From Caballeronia jiangsuensis (lineage in GTDB: Bacteria > Pseudomonadota > Gammaproteobacteria > Burkholderiales > Burkholderiaceae), in contig JFHF01000028.1 in assembly GCA_000648925.1 (NCBI GenBank), forward strand, positions 42,232 to 106,231: DNA of 64,000 nt, written 5' to 3'. Below are positions 8,364 through 16,941 of the stretch, in pieces; the first letter of the stretch is position 1; every line of letters begins with the position of its first letter. A program made the position numbers and the translations under genes. The notes below the pieces were generated by a model. It was not told where the DNA came from. It saw only the letters and a list, made by a program, of their open reading frames with translations, and did not search any database.

Positions 8364-9014
8364 ATGAACGAACCGAGAATCAGGCGAGACCCCGAGGGCA
8401 CACGTCGGCGCATCTTGGAGGCGGCGACACAACAGTTTTCAACCCATGGACTTTCCGGAGCCCGAGTCGACGCCATTGCAACGGCTGCGGAAACCAACGA
8501 GCGGATGCTCTATTACTACTTCCAAAGCAAGGAAGGGCTGTACGTCGCAGTGCTCGAGGCGATGTATGCAGAGTTTGCGCGTCATGAGGTGAGTCTCGAT
8601 CTCGCGGGGCTGCAGCCAGCTGTCGCGATTCGAACGCTTGCGCTTTCCATCTGGGATTACTTCCGGGCAAATCCAAGCTGGCTGAATCTCATCAACAACG
8701 AAAATCTGCATGAAGGGCGGTACCTCGAGCGTTCGCCGAAGCTGACCGAGGCAATTTCGCCCGTGATCGACTTGTTGCGCGCGACCTTGGCGCGCGGGGC
8801 AGCGACCGGGGATTTCCGGGCCGATGTGGACGCGCTGGATTTCTACGTCACGCTGGCCGCCATGGGCTACTACCTGGTTTCCAATCGGTTCACCCTGAAA
8901 GTGTTCGTCGGACGGGACTACACCGAATCAACGGTCATCGCGGCGGTGACCGAGATGCAAGTTGAAATGCTGATTGCATATTTACAGCCGACGTCGCCGG
9001 GCGCATCGCCTTAG
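8364..9014 (+). CDS. TetR/AcrR-family transcriptional regulator
   Basis: A 216-aa one-component repressor. The N-terminal TetR helix-turn-helix (about residues 12-58) reads RRRILEAATQQFSTHGL ... ERMLYYYFQSKEGLY, the classic recognition helix. The C-terminal ligand domain resembles the TetR_C group with a YERF/AcrR-like layout. The start ATG at 8364 follows GGAGGCGACGAGA. No neighbour in the same orientation lies close, so the regulated gene may have been lost in the decayed sequence around it. The ligand is unknown. Confidence 0.88.
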   Translation: MNEPRIRRDPEGTRRRILEAATQQFSTHGLSGARVDAIATAAETNERMLYYYFQSKEGLYVAVLEAMYAEFARHEVSLDLAGLQPAVAIRTLALSIWDYFRANPSWLNLINNENLHEGRYLERSPKLTEAISPVIDLLRATLARGAATGDFRADVDALDFYVTLAAMGYYLVSNRFTLKVFVGRDYTESTVIAAVTEMQVEMLIAYLQPTSPGASP

Positions 9015-9767
9015 GCTCTTACGTCCCAGGATCGTGCTTCAATCGCGTTTGCCCCGGAAGTCACCTGAGGCGTCCAATAGGGACCGAACGATCGGTATTC
9101 ACTGCCGTGCAATTTGCTTGCTCCCCCCCATCGCGTTGTCGCTTTATCGAGCGGGCAGGAGTGTGCGAATCAACTGGCCTTAGCGAGCAATCGGTTGCTA
9201 GTGCTGGTCGACTCGAGTAAGTCCATCAATGCGCACGCGACGGCCAGCTGCGCGGGTAGAAGATGCCGCGTTTCGACAATTTGAGCGACGCGACGCCGCC
9301 AGAAAGTGAGTGGTAGGACCGGGCGCGGGGCGGCGACTTCCAATGCGACCGCGCGGTGCAGGTGCTCAAGATCGGCGTCAATCAGCAACAATTCATAAGC
9401 GGCCGCGGGAGGGTGAAGGTGGCGTTCCATGCCACATATCGGCAGTGGCGCGAATTTCCTAAGCGGCCGCCGAAAAGATTTGCTCGGTTGCGGCAAGGCG
9501 CGAGAAAGCACGTCCGACCCGGGCCACAAGCTGGATTCAAGGTCACGAAAGAGGTGAGTGCGGGCGCGCGATGCGGCTGGTCGGATTCGGTACCTTCGTC
9601 CGCGGCGAGCATGCGGCGCACACTTGCCGCAAAGCGCAAACCGGCGAGGCCATCGAAATCGACACCGCGAAAGACGGTCGGTTTTCCGCTCGCAAGGGTC
9701 GTTGAGGACATGCTCAACGCGTCTGAAAGACTCGAGTTGCTGGCGTGAGCGAATGCACGCGCCCGAA
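9015..9767. other. Unassigned region, possible decayed gene on minus strand
   Basis: Two overlapping leftward frames (9717-9382 and 9529-9170) each hold smooth protein-like stretches, for example KPTVFRGVDFDGLAGLRFA and MERHLHPPAAAYELLLIDA. The second could continue the first after a frameshift near 9500. I do not recognise the family. It may be one decayed gene or chance frames in GC-rich DNA. Confidence 0.3.
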
Positions 9768-9968
9768 TCAGAACAACTGGCTTTCGAGGGGAAGCAAATT
9801 AGCTAGCTTGACGGCCGTCAGACGCTCGCGCCCATCGGGATGAATCGAGCGGATCATGACGCGCTGACCGCGCGCGTCACCCAAGATCTCTACAATGCGA
9901 TCGCGGTACCGCGCCAGCGTGCCGCGTGACAGTTTTCGCTTCGTGCGACGGCGAGTCGATGAGGGCAT
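9768..9968 (-). CDS. Small basic hypothetical protein (66 aa)
   Basis: A 66-aa, strongly basic N-terminus (SSTRRRTKRKLSRG) is followed by a compact, plausible domain (RYRDRIVEILGDARGQRVMI ... LTAVKLANLLP). Amino-acid use is protein-like and the frame has an ATG start. Small proteins of this look recur in Burkholderia accessory DNA. I have no function for it. A nucleic-acid-binding role would fit the charge but is a guess. Confidence 0.5.
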   Translation of the reverse strand: MPSSTRRRTKRKLSRGTLARYRDRIVEILGDARGQRVMIRSIHPDGRERLTAVKLANLLPLESQLF

Positions 9969-10191
9969 GAGCGAGCGGCAGAATGTGTCGCTCTGATTAT
10001 GCCAAGGTTTTGCCGTGCCGCGTGTATCGTCAAAGCACGCCGAGAACTAGGTACTTCCTATAACTGTGCGTCTCTTCTTCGTTCGTCGCTCGCCTGTTGA
10101 CGGACGCCGCGTGTTTGCAGTCGCCTAGATCGGCGCGGGCGAGACTATCCCTGAATACAAGGAAGCTGATCTCGTGGGCAGGGCCCAGCGT

Positions 10192-10294
10192 CGATATGAA
10201 CGCTCGACGGCGGAAGACTGGCTTCGATCATCACTTCGTCAAGCCCGTCGATTTCAAGGCGCTGCTGGGCGTTCTGGGAGCAATAGCGTCGTGA
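10192..10294 (+). pseudogene. Response-regulator receiver domain, C-terminal scrap
   Basis: The frame ending at the TGA at 10292-10294 reads RRRKTGFDHHFVKPVDFKAL. The GFDHHFVKPVDF motif matches the end of CheY-like receiver domains of hybrid histidine kinases, where the Lys-Pro pair is conserved. The phospho-acceptor Asp and the rest of the kinase are absent, so this is a remnant. Confidence 0.65.
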
Positions 10295-10329
10295 AATGAG
10301 GGTTGCGCGGCGCCAGTGCAGGGAAGGCG

Positions 10330-10461
10330 GAGCCTGCGATCGGTGACCGGCGTGAAGAAGTATTAGCTCGGGCAGAGAAAGCGCTTTATGCCGCAAAACA
10401 AGCTGGTCGCCATCGCGTCGAGGTGTTTCAACGTTCTTCGCCAGACACTTATCCGGACTAG
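10330..10461 (+). pseudogene. GGDEF (diguanylate cyclase) C-terminal scrap
   Basis: In the frame ending with the TAG at 10459-10461 the sequence reads EEVLARAEKALYAAKQAGRH followed by RVEVF. This is the signature end of GGDEF domains (ADxALYxAKxxGRNRV). The GGDEF active-site loop is absent. Lying just after the receiver scrap, it shows that signalling genes were lost here. Confidence 0.7.
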
Positions 10462-10782
10462 TCTATACGTAAAGCTATTGGGGGGGTGAGCATCGTGATT
10501 ATTCAGGAAAAGAACTCAGGACTACGTTGAATGTTCGGCGCCCAGCGTACTGTCGGGTGCGCATTGCAGGACGCTCGCGTTGCGCTACGAAATGCTGGCC
10601 AATGGAGCGACTCACGGTCATGGCCGCCTCTCGTCCCGACGGTTGAGATTCTTCACGACGCGTTGAAGCGGAGCGCTGGGTGCCCCATCCTGGGTCTTGG
10701 GGGTTTGCTCTGCCTTCAGCCTTTCATCGCGCTCGCAGAGCGTAGGCGCGGCTAGGTTGAAAACCGACGCGCGACCGAGTCA
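10462..10782. other. Intergenic, nothing recognised
   Basis: This stretch separates the GGDEF scrap from the end of the 451-aa leftward gene. Short frames such as 10531-10755 are not protein-like, and no terminator was identified with confidence. Confidence 0.4.
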
Positions 10783-12138
10783 TCAGAGAAGTACTGCTTT
10801 GTGCAGTAGTTCGAGTGCCGTCAACTCGTCTAATCGACCCGTCCGTGCTTTACCGGCGAGCGTCTTGAGCAGCGCCTCCGCTATAGGCGAGATCCCGTCC
10901 AGACCCTGCAGAGTTGTTGCCGACGCCAGTGGCAACTCCGCGTTCGCGAGTGCACGTGCCGGCACGCGATCGCCGCTGTCTCTGACTGCAGGTGCATCGG
11001 CTGCGGCGAGTTGTTCGGTCTCGTTCGTCGGCGAGGCATCCGCCGTCTTGACACCGCTGAGCTGAGGCTCTAATACAACCGGGGCCTGTGCGCTTCCCGG
11101 GGCGGTGGACAGCGTCTCGCTTGCCCGCAGACTAGAAGCGTCCGGGGCGCCGGCATTCAGCGTCGCAGCAGAAGACGCTTGCCCTTGAGCGCTCGCGCGA
11201 GCGCGTGACGCGGGCGCGAGTAGGACGGAGACGGACTCGGGTACGTCCGCGGCGGAGCGCGGTTGGTCCAACCAGCCCGTCGGCAATCCAAGCCGCTCGG
11301 TAAAGCGGTTCGCTTCTGCCTCGTCCATGCGCTTCTTGCCGTGCAGTCGATGCGCCATGTTGGACCCGGTCATACCCATGACGAGACCGAGCTTGGCCTT
11401 CGATCCGTTGCGCGCGGTGAGCACATGAAGGTTCGCGCGTCTGATGCTCTGGACCGTCGCATCGTCGTCCAGGCTGAGTTGTTGAGGCGATGCCGCCTCG
11501 ATGGATCCGCGTCGACTGGCAACTGCTTTTGTCGACGCCTTGCTGGTCTGTTGCGCAGCTTGACTACGACCGCCCTTGGCACTGCCACGCGGATCTTTCG
11601 CTTTCTGAGATGGCATTTTCGCGTCCTCGGACGAACCGTCCGCAACAAACAACTGTTCTGGTGTGACTGGAACGACCGATGCCGGTGCCGGTGCCGGCGC
11701 CGATGTCGGTACCCTCTGCGTTTTGACGTCGTCGTCTAGCTCGTCGTCCGTTCGAACAAACTCGAGAGGCGATTTCAGGCGAGCAATGAGTTCGGACGAA
11801 AGGGCAGGGTAGGGCTGATCGAAAAACCCATGAGGCAGACCGAGCGTGGTCTCCATGTGGAAGGCAGTCTCGGGCGTGAATCTTTCGCCCTTCGTAAGCT
11901 CCGCGACACGCGATAGAGTGGAATCCAGCGCCAACGCGATATTCTCAGCGCCGACCGTATTGACCAGAAACTGAAACGACCGCGTCTTGATGATCGAGGC
12001 CGTCGCGGCGGGTTCTTTGGAAGGCGACTGAGAGGACGTACGGGTGCGGGACGAGAAGTTCGGTTTAGACACGTGATGAGGCTGGCGGCTGTTCGCCTTT
12101 TCTCGGTACCCCGCATTTCGCCCGCGGGTCTGACTCAT
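10783..12138 (-). CDS. Hypothetical protein with duplicated repressor-like module (451 aa)
   Basis: A long intact frame of 451 aa with low-complexity Ala/Ser/Pro-rich linkers. Two segments look like copies of one helical module. The first (about residues 52-120) runs from SFQFLVNTVG to LGLPHGFFDQP. The second (about 227-300) runs from IRRANLHVLTARNG through GMTGSNMAHRLHGKKRMD to LGLPTGWLDQP. Both end in LGLPxGxxDQP, and the second has the length and pattern of a Cro/CI-type helix-turn-helix. It is probably a DNA-associated protein of Burkholderia accessory elements. It runs away from the cyclase locus. Function unknown. Confidence 0.7.
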   Translation of the reverse strand: MSQTRGRNAGYREKANSRQPHHVSKPNFSSRTRTSSQSPSKEPAATASIIKTRSFQFLVNTVGAENIALALDSTLSRVAELTKGERFTPETAFHMETTLGLPHGFFDQPYPALSSELIARLKSPLEFVRTDDELDDDVKTQRVPTSAPAPAPASVVPVTPEQLFVADGSSEDAKMPSQKAKDPRGSAKGGRSQAAQQTSKASTKAVASRRGSIEAASPQQLSLDDDATVQSIRRANLHVLTARNGSKAKLGLVMGMTGSNMAHRLHGKKRMDEAEANRFTERLGLPTGWLDQPRSAADVPESVSVLLAPASRARASAQGQASSAATLNAGAPDASSLRASETLSTAPGSAQAPVVLEPQLSGVKTADASPTNETEQLAAADAPAVRDSGDRVPARALANAELPLASATTLQGLDGISPIAEALLKTLAGKARTGRLDELTALELLHKAVLL

Positions 12139-12864
12139 AGCTTAAGCTCCAGTGCGGCGCATTGACTTTTCAACTCGGGATTATAAGCGAGGGATGATCG
12201 GCTGCCGCTATGCGAAAACCTGCTGGAAACCAATCCAACAGTCGCAGCGCGGTGTCGTGGTGGGTTGGGACGGTCGCGTCCTCGGCCTTTGCGGGCGTTC
12301 GATAAGGGTTGGTCGAACGTCAGCAGTAAAGAGGGTTGCCGACGGTCGCGGCGGCGCCCCAGCTAAATCCATCGCCGTTTCTGGGAGCTCGCGACTGACA
12401 ACTTCGGCCAGAAGCTGCTGGTCGAGAGCGTCTGCTCCTCGGCAGATCGATCTTTTGATGTGGCGCTTCTCCAGCCGCAGGTCGGGAGCCGGCTTGCATT
12501 ACAAAGAAGATGCAGAAGTCCTTTCCCTCAACTTGTACAACTAGGTAGGCCGCACAGCTTTTGGTTTTCGCTAGCAAGGCGCCCCTATCGAATCGAACGA
12601 TGCGGCCTATACGTGGTGATTTGTATCGACGCGGATTGCTAGTGCCGCACTCACGATTTCGATCGCACCACCCTTTCTGATTCACATGACCAGCCGAGCG
12701 AACTCCGAACGCCTGAAGGCGATCTTTCTCGCGATTGAATGGCAGAAGAATTTGGGCAAATGGTCGTTCAACTCGCATCCGCAGATGTCTTAGAAACGCC
12801 GGTCTGGCACCCCTCCTTCAGTTGAGAAGATTGTTTGATCGCCCACTACATGTTGTAAGCTGAC
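12139..12864. other. Long intergenic region upstream of the cyclase locus
   Basis: Over 700 bp between two divergent transcription units. Frames such as 12778-12320 (minus, 152 aa) are open but show no recognisable domain and a biased residue composition. The right end becomes AT-rich just before the cyclase operon, suggesting a promoter and possibly an integration boundary. Confidence 0.4.
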
Positions 12865-12894
12865 TTCTTAAAAGCACAGTATATAGTGTAAAAT
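12865..12894 (+). promoter_or_regulatory. Candidate promoter of the cyclase-E2/E1-JAB-TIR locus
   Basis: An AT-rich island in GC-rich DNA. TAAAAT (12889-12894) matches five of six -10 positions, and TTCTTA (12865-12870) is a weak -35 with an 18-bp spacer. It lies 19 bp before a micro-ORF and about 110 bp before the cyclase start. Assigned by eye. Confidence 0.4.
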
Positions 12895-12913
12895 TCAGGG
12901 GGCAAATGCTAAG

Positions 12914-13000
12914 ATGAAAACGACAAATTCGACACAGGCCACCGCATTCGAAGCCATGAGCAACGCGCGCTTCTTCTCGGCGGCCATTTCTTCGGGGTAG
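12914..13000 (+). CDS. Micro-ORF (28 aa) preceding the cyclase
   Basis: ATG at 12914, TAG at 12998-13000, followed 6 bp later by the cyclase ATG. The encoded peptide begins MKTTNSTQATAF and ends AAISSG. It may be a leader peptide that couples translation to the cyclase, whose own Shine-Dalgarno (GGGG at the end of the micro-ORF) is weak. The C-terminal Gly is noteworthy beside an E1/E2 gene, but the peptide is far too short to be a ubiquitin-like domain. It could be fortuitous. Confidence 0.35.
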   Translation: MKTTNSTQATAFEAMSNARFFSAAISSG

Positions 13001-13006
13001 AACAAG

Positions 13007-14599
13007 ATGGCAAGCAGGGGCTGGAAGAAAGATCGCGCCCAGGAGCGCATCCGCGGCAGCGTCAACCAAGTCAGCAAGGTCGAGGTTAAGGATTACGTCC
13101 GGGACACGAATCTGACCGGGCTCGGCAACGGTGTTGCCTATCGGGTCGACGGCGTACACCTGTATGTCGACATTCTCAACATTGATGAGATGCTCGGGGT
13201 CACGGGCACAGAGGGAGTACGGGCACACAGCCGCACGCTGCGGTTCCTGGACCGGCATTACCGGGCAGTACGCGACATCCTGAAGGATGTTGACGCGATC
13301 CAGGTCGACTTCCATAACCAGCGGCTTCACGCCGTCGTTGCCAAACCGTACGGCAACGAGGCTGGCCGAATCCATAAAGCGGTCGCGACGGCGCAACTGA
13401 TCATCGACGTGCTCGCGCGCACGGGAGAAAACAGCGATGACCCGCTGCCGGCAGCCAAGGTGCGGGCCGGCATAGACTCCGGCAAGGCGCTAGCCGTCAA
13501 CAACGGGCGTCGCGGCAACCGCGAGCCGCTTTTCCTGGGGGAGCCGGCCAACCTAGCCGCCAAGCGTTCAGGTGGAGGCGCCGACACCGGCATCTACATG
13601 ACCAACACCGCGCGTGCGGCCGTGGGTTGGAGCACGGTCAACGATGAGGACAAGACGGCGTTGACCAAGGCGCAGATCGAGCAGTCCGAGGATGTCGCGG
13701 ATCTCGAAGTCACTGCTGATGATGTGGTCGATGACTGGGAAGAAGGACTTGCCAATCAGCCGCTCGGCTCGTTCGAATTCACGCGGCACACGCCGCCGTT
13801 CGCCGACCTCGACGTGGAAGCGCTGAGCCCGGGCAATTCGCGACGCCAGGAATCGACGTCGATCTACGCTGATATCGACGGCTTTACCGCCTACGTGTCG
13901 GACAGGATCGACGACGACAAATCGGCCAGAGATGTCGTCCGGGCGCTGCACGTGCTGCGAGCCGAACTCGACGCCGTCCTTCATACCGACTTCGCCGGTC
14001 GTAAAATTCGATTTATCGGCGACTGCGTTCACGGTGTGTTAATCGAAGGGACGTCCCAGACAACCGACGACGCTGAGTCCGCCAAAAACGCCTTGCTGTG
14101 CGCGGCTGCTATGCGCAGCAGCTTCGAGGAGGCGATTAACATTCTCGAGGAAGAGGGCATCGACACCGGCGACCTCGGCATTCAGATCGGTCTGGAGCAT
14201 GGCCCGACGGCAATCACTCGACTGGGCTACAAGGGCGAGCGGATCCGGTGCTGCATCAGCCGTGCCGTGCTGCGCTCCGAAGATGAGCAGCGCCGCTGCA
14301 AGGGCAACGAAACTGCGATCGGCCCGGCCACATACAAGCATGCGCCTGCGGCTTTCCGCACGTTGTTCGGTGAAAGCCGGATCCGGGAGGATTTCGACTA
14401 CGATGAGGCGACCGACGCGCTCGCTGGCAAGACCAGCATCCAGAAGGCTGCTTCGGGGCTAGCCTTCGCCGCCGCGTTGCCGCCGACCCAGCCGGGCCGG
14501 CTCGGTCGCGCGCCAGCATCCGCCGCCGCGGCATTCACGCTGCCGGCTCAGGCCGCCGGCCCCACGAATCCGAACAAGGTTCCGGCGGGGTTCGCCTGA
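13007..14599 (+). CDS. Double-domain class III nucleotidyl cyclase
   Basis: A 530-aa protein with two class III cyclase homology domains. The N-terminal domain (about 45-195) has YVDILNID (Asp55) and a well-conserved GEPANLAAK (Asn182), but its hairpin (FHNQRLHAVV, 102-111) lacks the second metal Asp. The C-terminal domain (about 283-445) has both metal Asp residues, Asp289 in IYADIDGFT and Asp339 in RFIGDCVHGV, but its Asn/Arg helix is altered (IRCCISRAVL). The halves therefore complement each other, predicting one active site at an intramolecular interface. A flexible Ala/Pro-rich tail ends in NPNKVPAGFA. The stop overlaps the E2-E1 start (TGATG). Context predicts a cyclic-nucleotide alarm synthase; the base (cCMP, cUMP or purine) cannot be read from sequence. 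Confidence 0.85.
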   Translation: MASRGWKKDRAQERIRGSVNQVSKVEVKDYVRDTNLTGLGNGVAYRVDGVHLYVDILNIDEMLGVTGTEGVRAHSRTLRFLDRHYRAVRDILKDVDAIQVDFHNQRLHAVVAKPYGNEAGRIHKAVATAQLIIDVLARTGENSDDPLPAAKVRAGIDSGKALAVNNGRRGNREPLFLGEPANLAAKRSGGGADTGIYMTNTARAAVGWSTVNDEDKTALTKAQIEQSEDVADLEVTADDVVDDWEEGLANQPLGSFEFTRHTPPFADLDVEALSPGNSRRQESTSIYADIDGFTAYVSDRIDDDKSARDVVRALHVLRAELDAVLHTDFAGRKIRFIGDCVHGVLIEGTSQTTDDAESAKNALLCAAAMRSSFEEAINILEEEGIDTGDLGIQIGLEHGPTAITRLGYKGERIRCCISRAVLRSEDEQRRCKGNETAIGPATYKHAPAAFRTLFGESRIREDFDYDEATDALAGKTSIQKAASGLAFAAALPPTQPGRLGRAPASAAAAFTLPAQAAGPTNPNKVPAGFA

Positions 14600-16338
14600 T
14601 GTGGTGGTTCATCACTGACCAGGTTCGTCTCCTGACCGAACGGGCCGCGATCGATCAATTGGTCGCCGAAGGAACTGGCGTCGAGAACGCCCGATGGGGT
14701 GTATCTGAATCTAACTTTGCCTTGAAGGTGGATGTCGATCTGCGGATCGACGACAAGGTTCGCACGGTCACCATGATTTACCCACTGATTTTTCCGAACG
14801 CGCCGCCGGTCGTGCGTCCCATCGGGGAGACCACAGACTGGGGCGCTCACCAGTACCTCGCCAGTGGCGATCTCTGCCTTGAGTACCGCGCGGATAACTG
14901 GCATCCGGACCTGGGTGGTGCCGTAATGCTGCGCAGTGCGTTGAAGCTGATGGCCGCCGACTTGGGTATTACCCACACGTCGGGCTGGGCGTTACCGTCG
15001 GCGCACCACGTGACGAACGGTCAGCAAATCCGCGGGAACTGGTGTCGGATGAATATGACTGCCGCCGGCCGGGCGAAGCTCGCCAATGTGACCGGGACCC
15101 AGCCGATCAAGCTGCATCGGTGCTGGGGCCCGCAGAGCGTGATGGTCACGCTCACCCATACCATCGAACTGGACGATACGCAGTGGGTCGATCCGACGGT
15201 GCCCACGGCGCTCGTCGAGGACGCACGCCTAGATGGCCTGGCCATGACCATAAGTGCTGACGACGCACGTCTGAAAGCCATCGACAGCTTCCTCAAAGAC
15301 GGTGCGAGCAGTAGCGCCTTCTGGAGTATGTTCGTCACTGAGCCCATCCTCAACGACGAAGATCGGTGCCTCATGCTGGTCACGCCGACAGGGGTGCGCG
15401 CTTTCTACGTTCGGTCTGACGACATGCGGCCGTACGAGTTCGCGTTAGTTCTTCCTGACCCGGGCAATCGCCTTCCGACCCGCAACGCTGACTTGGCCGA
15501 CAAAAGGTTCGCCATCTTAGGATGTGGCTCCTTGGGCTCGAAGGTCGCCACGACCTTGGCGCGCAGCGGTGCGCGCAAGTTTATCCTGATCGACGCCGAT
15601 GTCCTGAAGTTCGAAAACCTTGTTCGCAACGATCTCGACGCCAAACAGGCAGGTGCATCGAAAGTGTCCGTCGTCGCCCAGCGCCTGAAGCGCGTGGCTG
15701 CAGGCGTCGACGTAAAGGTGCACAACTTCCTGCTGGGCGGCCAAGAGCCCGGTAGTAAGGACGACGCGTTGGTACGTGAGATTGCCAACGCGGATATCAT
15801 CGTCGAGGCTACGGGCGACCACGACGTCTTCAACTACGCTGCGGCGGCAGCCAGGCTCAACGAGAAGACTATGTGCTGGGCTCGCGTCTTTGCCGGCGGC
15901 TATGGCGGCTTGATTGCGCGTGCACGCCCCGGGTTGGATCCAAACCCGTTCGACGCGCGTTCGATGATCGAGCAGTGGTGCGCCCAGCCAGGTTTTCCCG
16001 AGCCGCCGCAGCCCGAGAAGAACTATGCTTCGCGGAGAGAGGATGGGCCACCGATGGTTGCTGATGATGCGGACGTGTCGGCCATTGCCGCACATTTCGC
16101 TCGCCTGCTCATCGATACAGCTATTGCCGGCGACAGCTCCGAGTTCGAGTGTTCGGCTTACATGATCGGGCTACGCAAGGAGTGGATCTTCGAGAGGCCC
16201 TTCGATACCTGGCCTATCGATCTCGGCACGGGCCTATGGATGCACCCCGCTGAAATCGACCCCGACGTGCGCGCCGAGGGTTATAAAGCGCTGCTGGAAA
16301 TTTTTGGTGCAGCGGCGGGGGTCCAAGCTAATGATTGA
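14599..16338 (+). CDS. E2-E1 fusion (Cap2-like, E2 plus ThiF domain)
   Basis: A 579-aa fusion. The N-terminal E2-like domain (about 10-135) has the catalytic region HQYLASGDLCLE with Cys93, then a W-x-P motif (NWHPDL). The C-terminal ThiF/E1 adenylation domain (about 300-579) has the nucleotide loop GCGSLGSKVA (308-317), acidic Asp332 and the Arg of NLVRNDL. Cys426, Cys461 and Cys518 are candidates for the E1 thioester residue, Cys518 lying nearest the position seen in CBASS Cap2. Cap2 joins the C-terminus of its partner CD-NTase to target proteins; by analogy this one may act on the cyclase upstream, whose stop overlaps its start. The stop also overlaps the JAB start. Confidence 0.9.
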   Translation: MWWFITDQVRLLTERAAIDQLVAEGTGVENARWGVSESNFALKVDVDLRIDDKVRTVTMIYPLIFPNAPPVVRPIGETTDWGAHQYLASGDLCLEYRADNWHPDLGGAVMLRSALKLMAADLGITHTSGWALPSAHHVTNGQQIRGNWCRMNMTAAGRAKLANVTGTQPIKLHRCWGPQSVMVTLTHTIELDDTQWVDPTVPTALVEDARLDGLAMTISADDARLKAIDSFLKDGASSSAFWSMFVTEPILNDEDRCLMLVTPTGVRAFYVRSDDMRPYEFALVLPDPGNRLPTRNADLADKRFAILGCGSLGSKVATTLARSGARKFILIDADVLKFENLVRNDLDAKQAGASKVSVVAQRLKRVAAGVDVKVHNFLLGGQEPGSKDDALVREIANADIIVEATGDHDVFNYAAAAARLNEKTMCWARVFAGGYGGLIARARPGLDPNPFDARSMIEQWCAQPGFPEPPQPEKNYASRREDGPPMVADDADVSAIAAHFARLLIDTAIAGDSSEFECSAYMIGLRKEWIFERPFDTWPIDLGTGLWMHPAEIDPDVRAEGYKALLEIFGAAAGVQAND

Positions 16339-16900
16339 AGTTCAAATGGCGCCGGAATGCGCAGCCATGCTACTACGTGAGCTTCGGCGTGCGGGAACCG
16401 ATGAGATCGGTGGCGTCCTGGCGACCGAGCGCGTTGCCGACCGCGTCTTTCGCATCGTTGACCTGTCTGTTCAGCGTAAGGGGGGCACCTTCGCGGCGTT
16501 CTCGCGAGACGCAAGCCTCCATAAGCGCTTCATACGTCGATTCCACGATCTGACTGGACACCAATACGAGAGATTTAACTATCTCGGAGAGTGGCACTCA
16601 CACCCGAGCTTTCCGGCCCTGCCAAGTCCCACGGACGTCCTTACGATGCATTCGCTGCTCGAGGCGCCGGAACAGATGGCCAATTTCCTCGTGCTGCTAA
16701 TTGTCAAACGATCGAGTGCCGGCAAGCTCGAAGCGTCTGCACACGCGTTCGCACATGGACTTGCGCCGATACGCGTGCCGCTGGTTATGCCTGAGCGAAA
16801 CGACGCGCTCACCGAGGTAGCCGCTTCCGCTCGGTTGTCGCTGCGCAAGAGACTTGCTATGCGTTCGAACAGCGACCGTTCTCGACTGTCGCGGCGGTAG
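16331..16900 (+). CDS. JAB/JAMM isopeptidase (Cap3-like)
   Basis: A 189-aa Mov34/JAB metalloprotease. The zinc site is complete: Glu25 in DEIGGVL, His89 and His91 in EWHSHPSFPALPSPTD and Asp102. The ATG at 16331 overlaps the E2-E1 stop by 8 bp; a GTG 27 bp upstream is less likely. In type II CBASS the JAB protein Cap3 cleaves the isopeptide bonds made by Cap2, tuning cyclase activity. The same role is inferred here from the gene order cyclase, E2-E1, JAB. Confidence 0.9.
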   Translation: MIEVQMAPECAAMLLRELRRAGTDEIGGVLATERVADRVFRIVDLSVQRKGGTFAAFSRDASLHKRFIRRFHDLTGHQYERFNYLGEWHSHPSFPALPSPTDVLTMHSLLEAPEQMANFLVLLIVKRSSAGKLEASAHAFAHGLAPIRVPLVMPERNDALTEVAASARLSLRKRLAMRSNSDRSRLSRR

Positions 16901-16941
16901 GCTTCTCCAAAATCACGACTTTGCTAAGTAAAAGAGACAAA

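Noticed and set aside
12818..13396. 192-aa leftward frame over the cyclase start
   Set aside because: It overlaps the coding start of the cyclase in antisense and has no recognisable features.
14599..16900. A Bil (ISG15-like) conjugation system
   Set aside because: Bil operons encode a ubiquitin-like protein and separate E1, E2 and JAB genes. Here E2 and E1 are fused and no ubiquitin-like domain is found; the 28-aa micro-ORF is too short.
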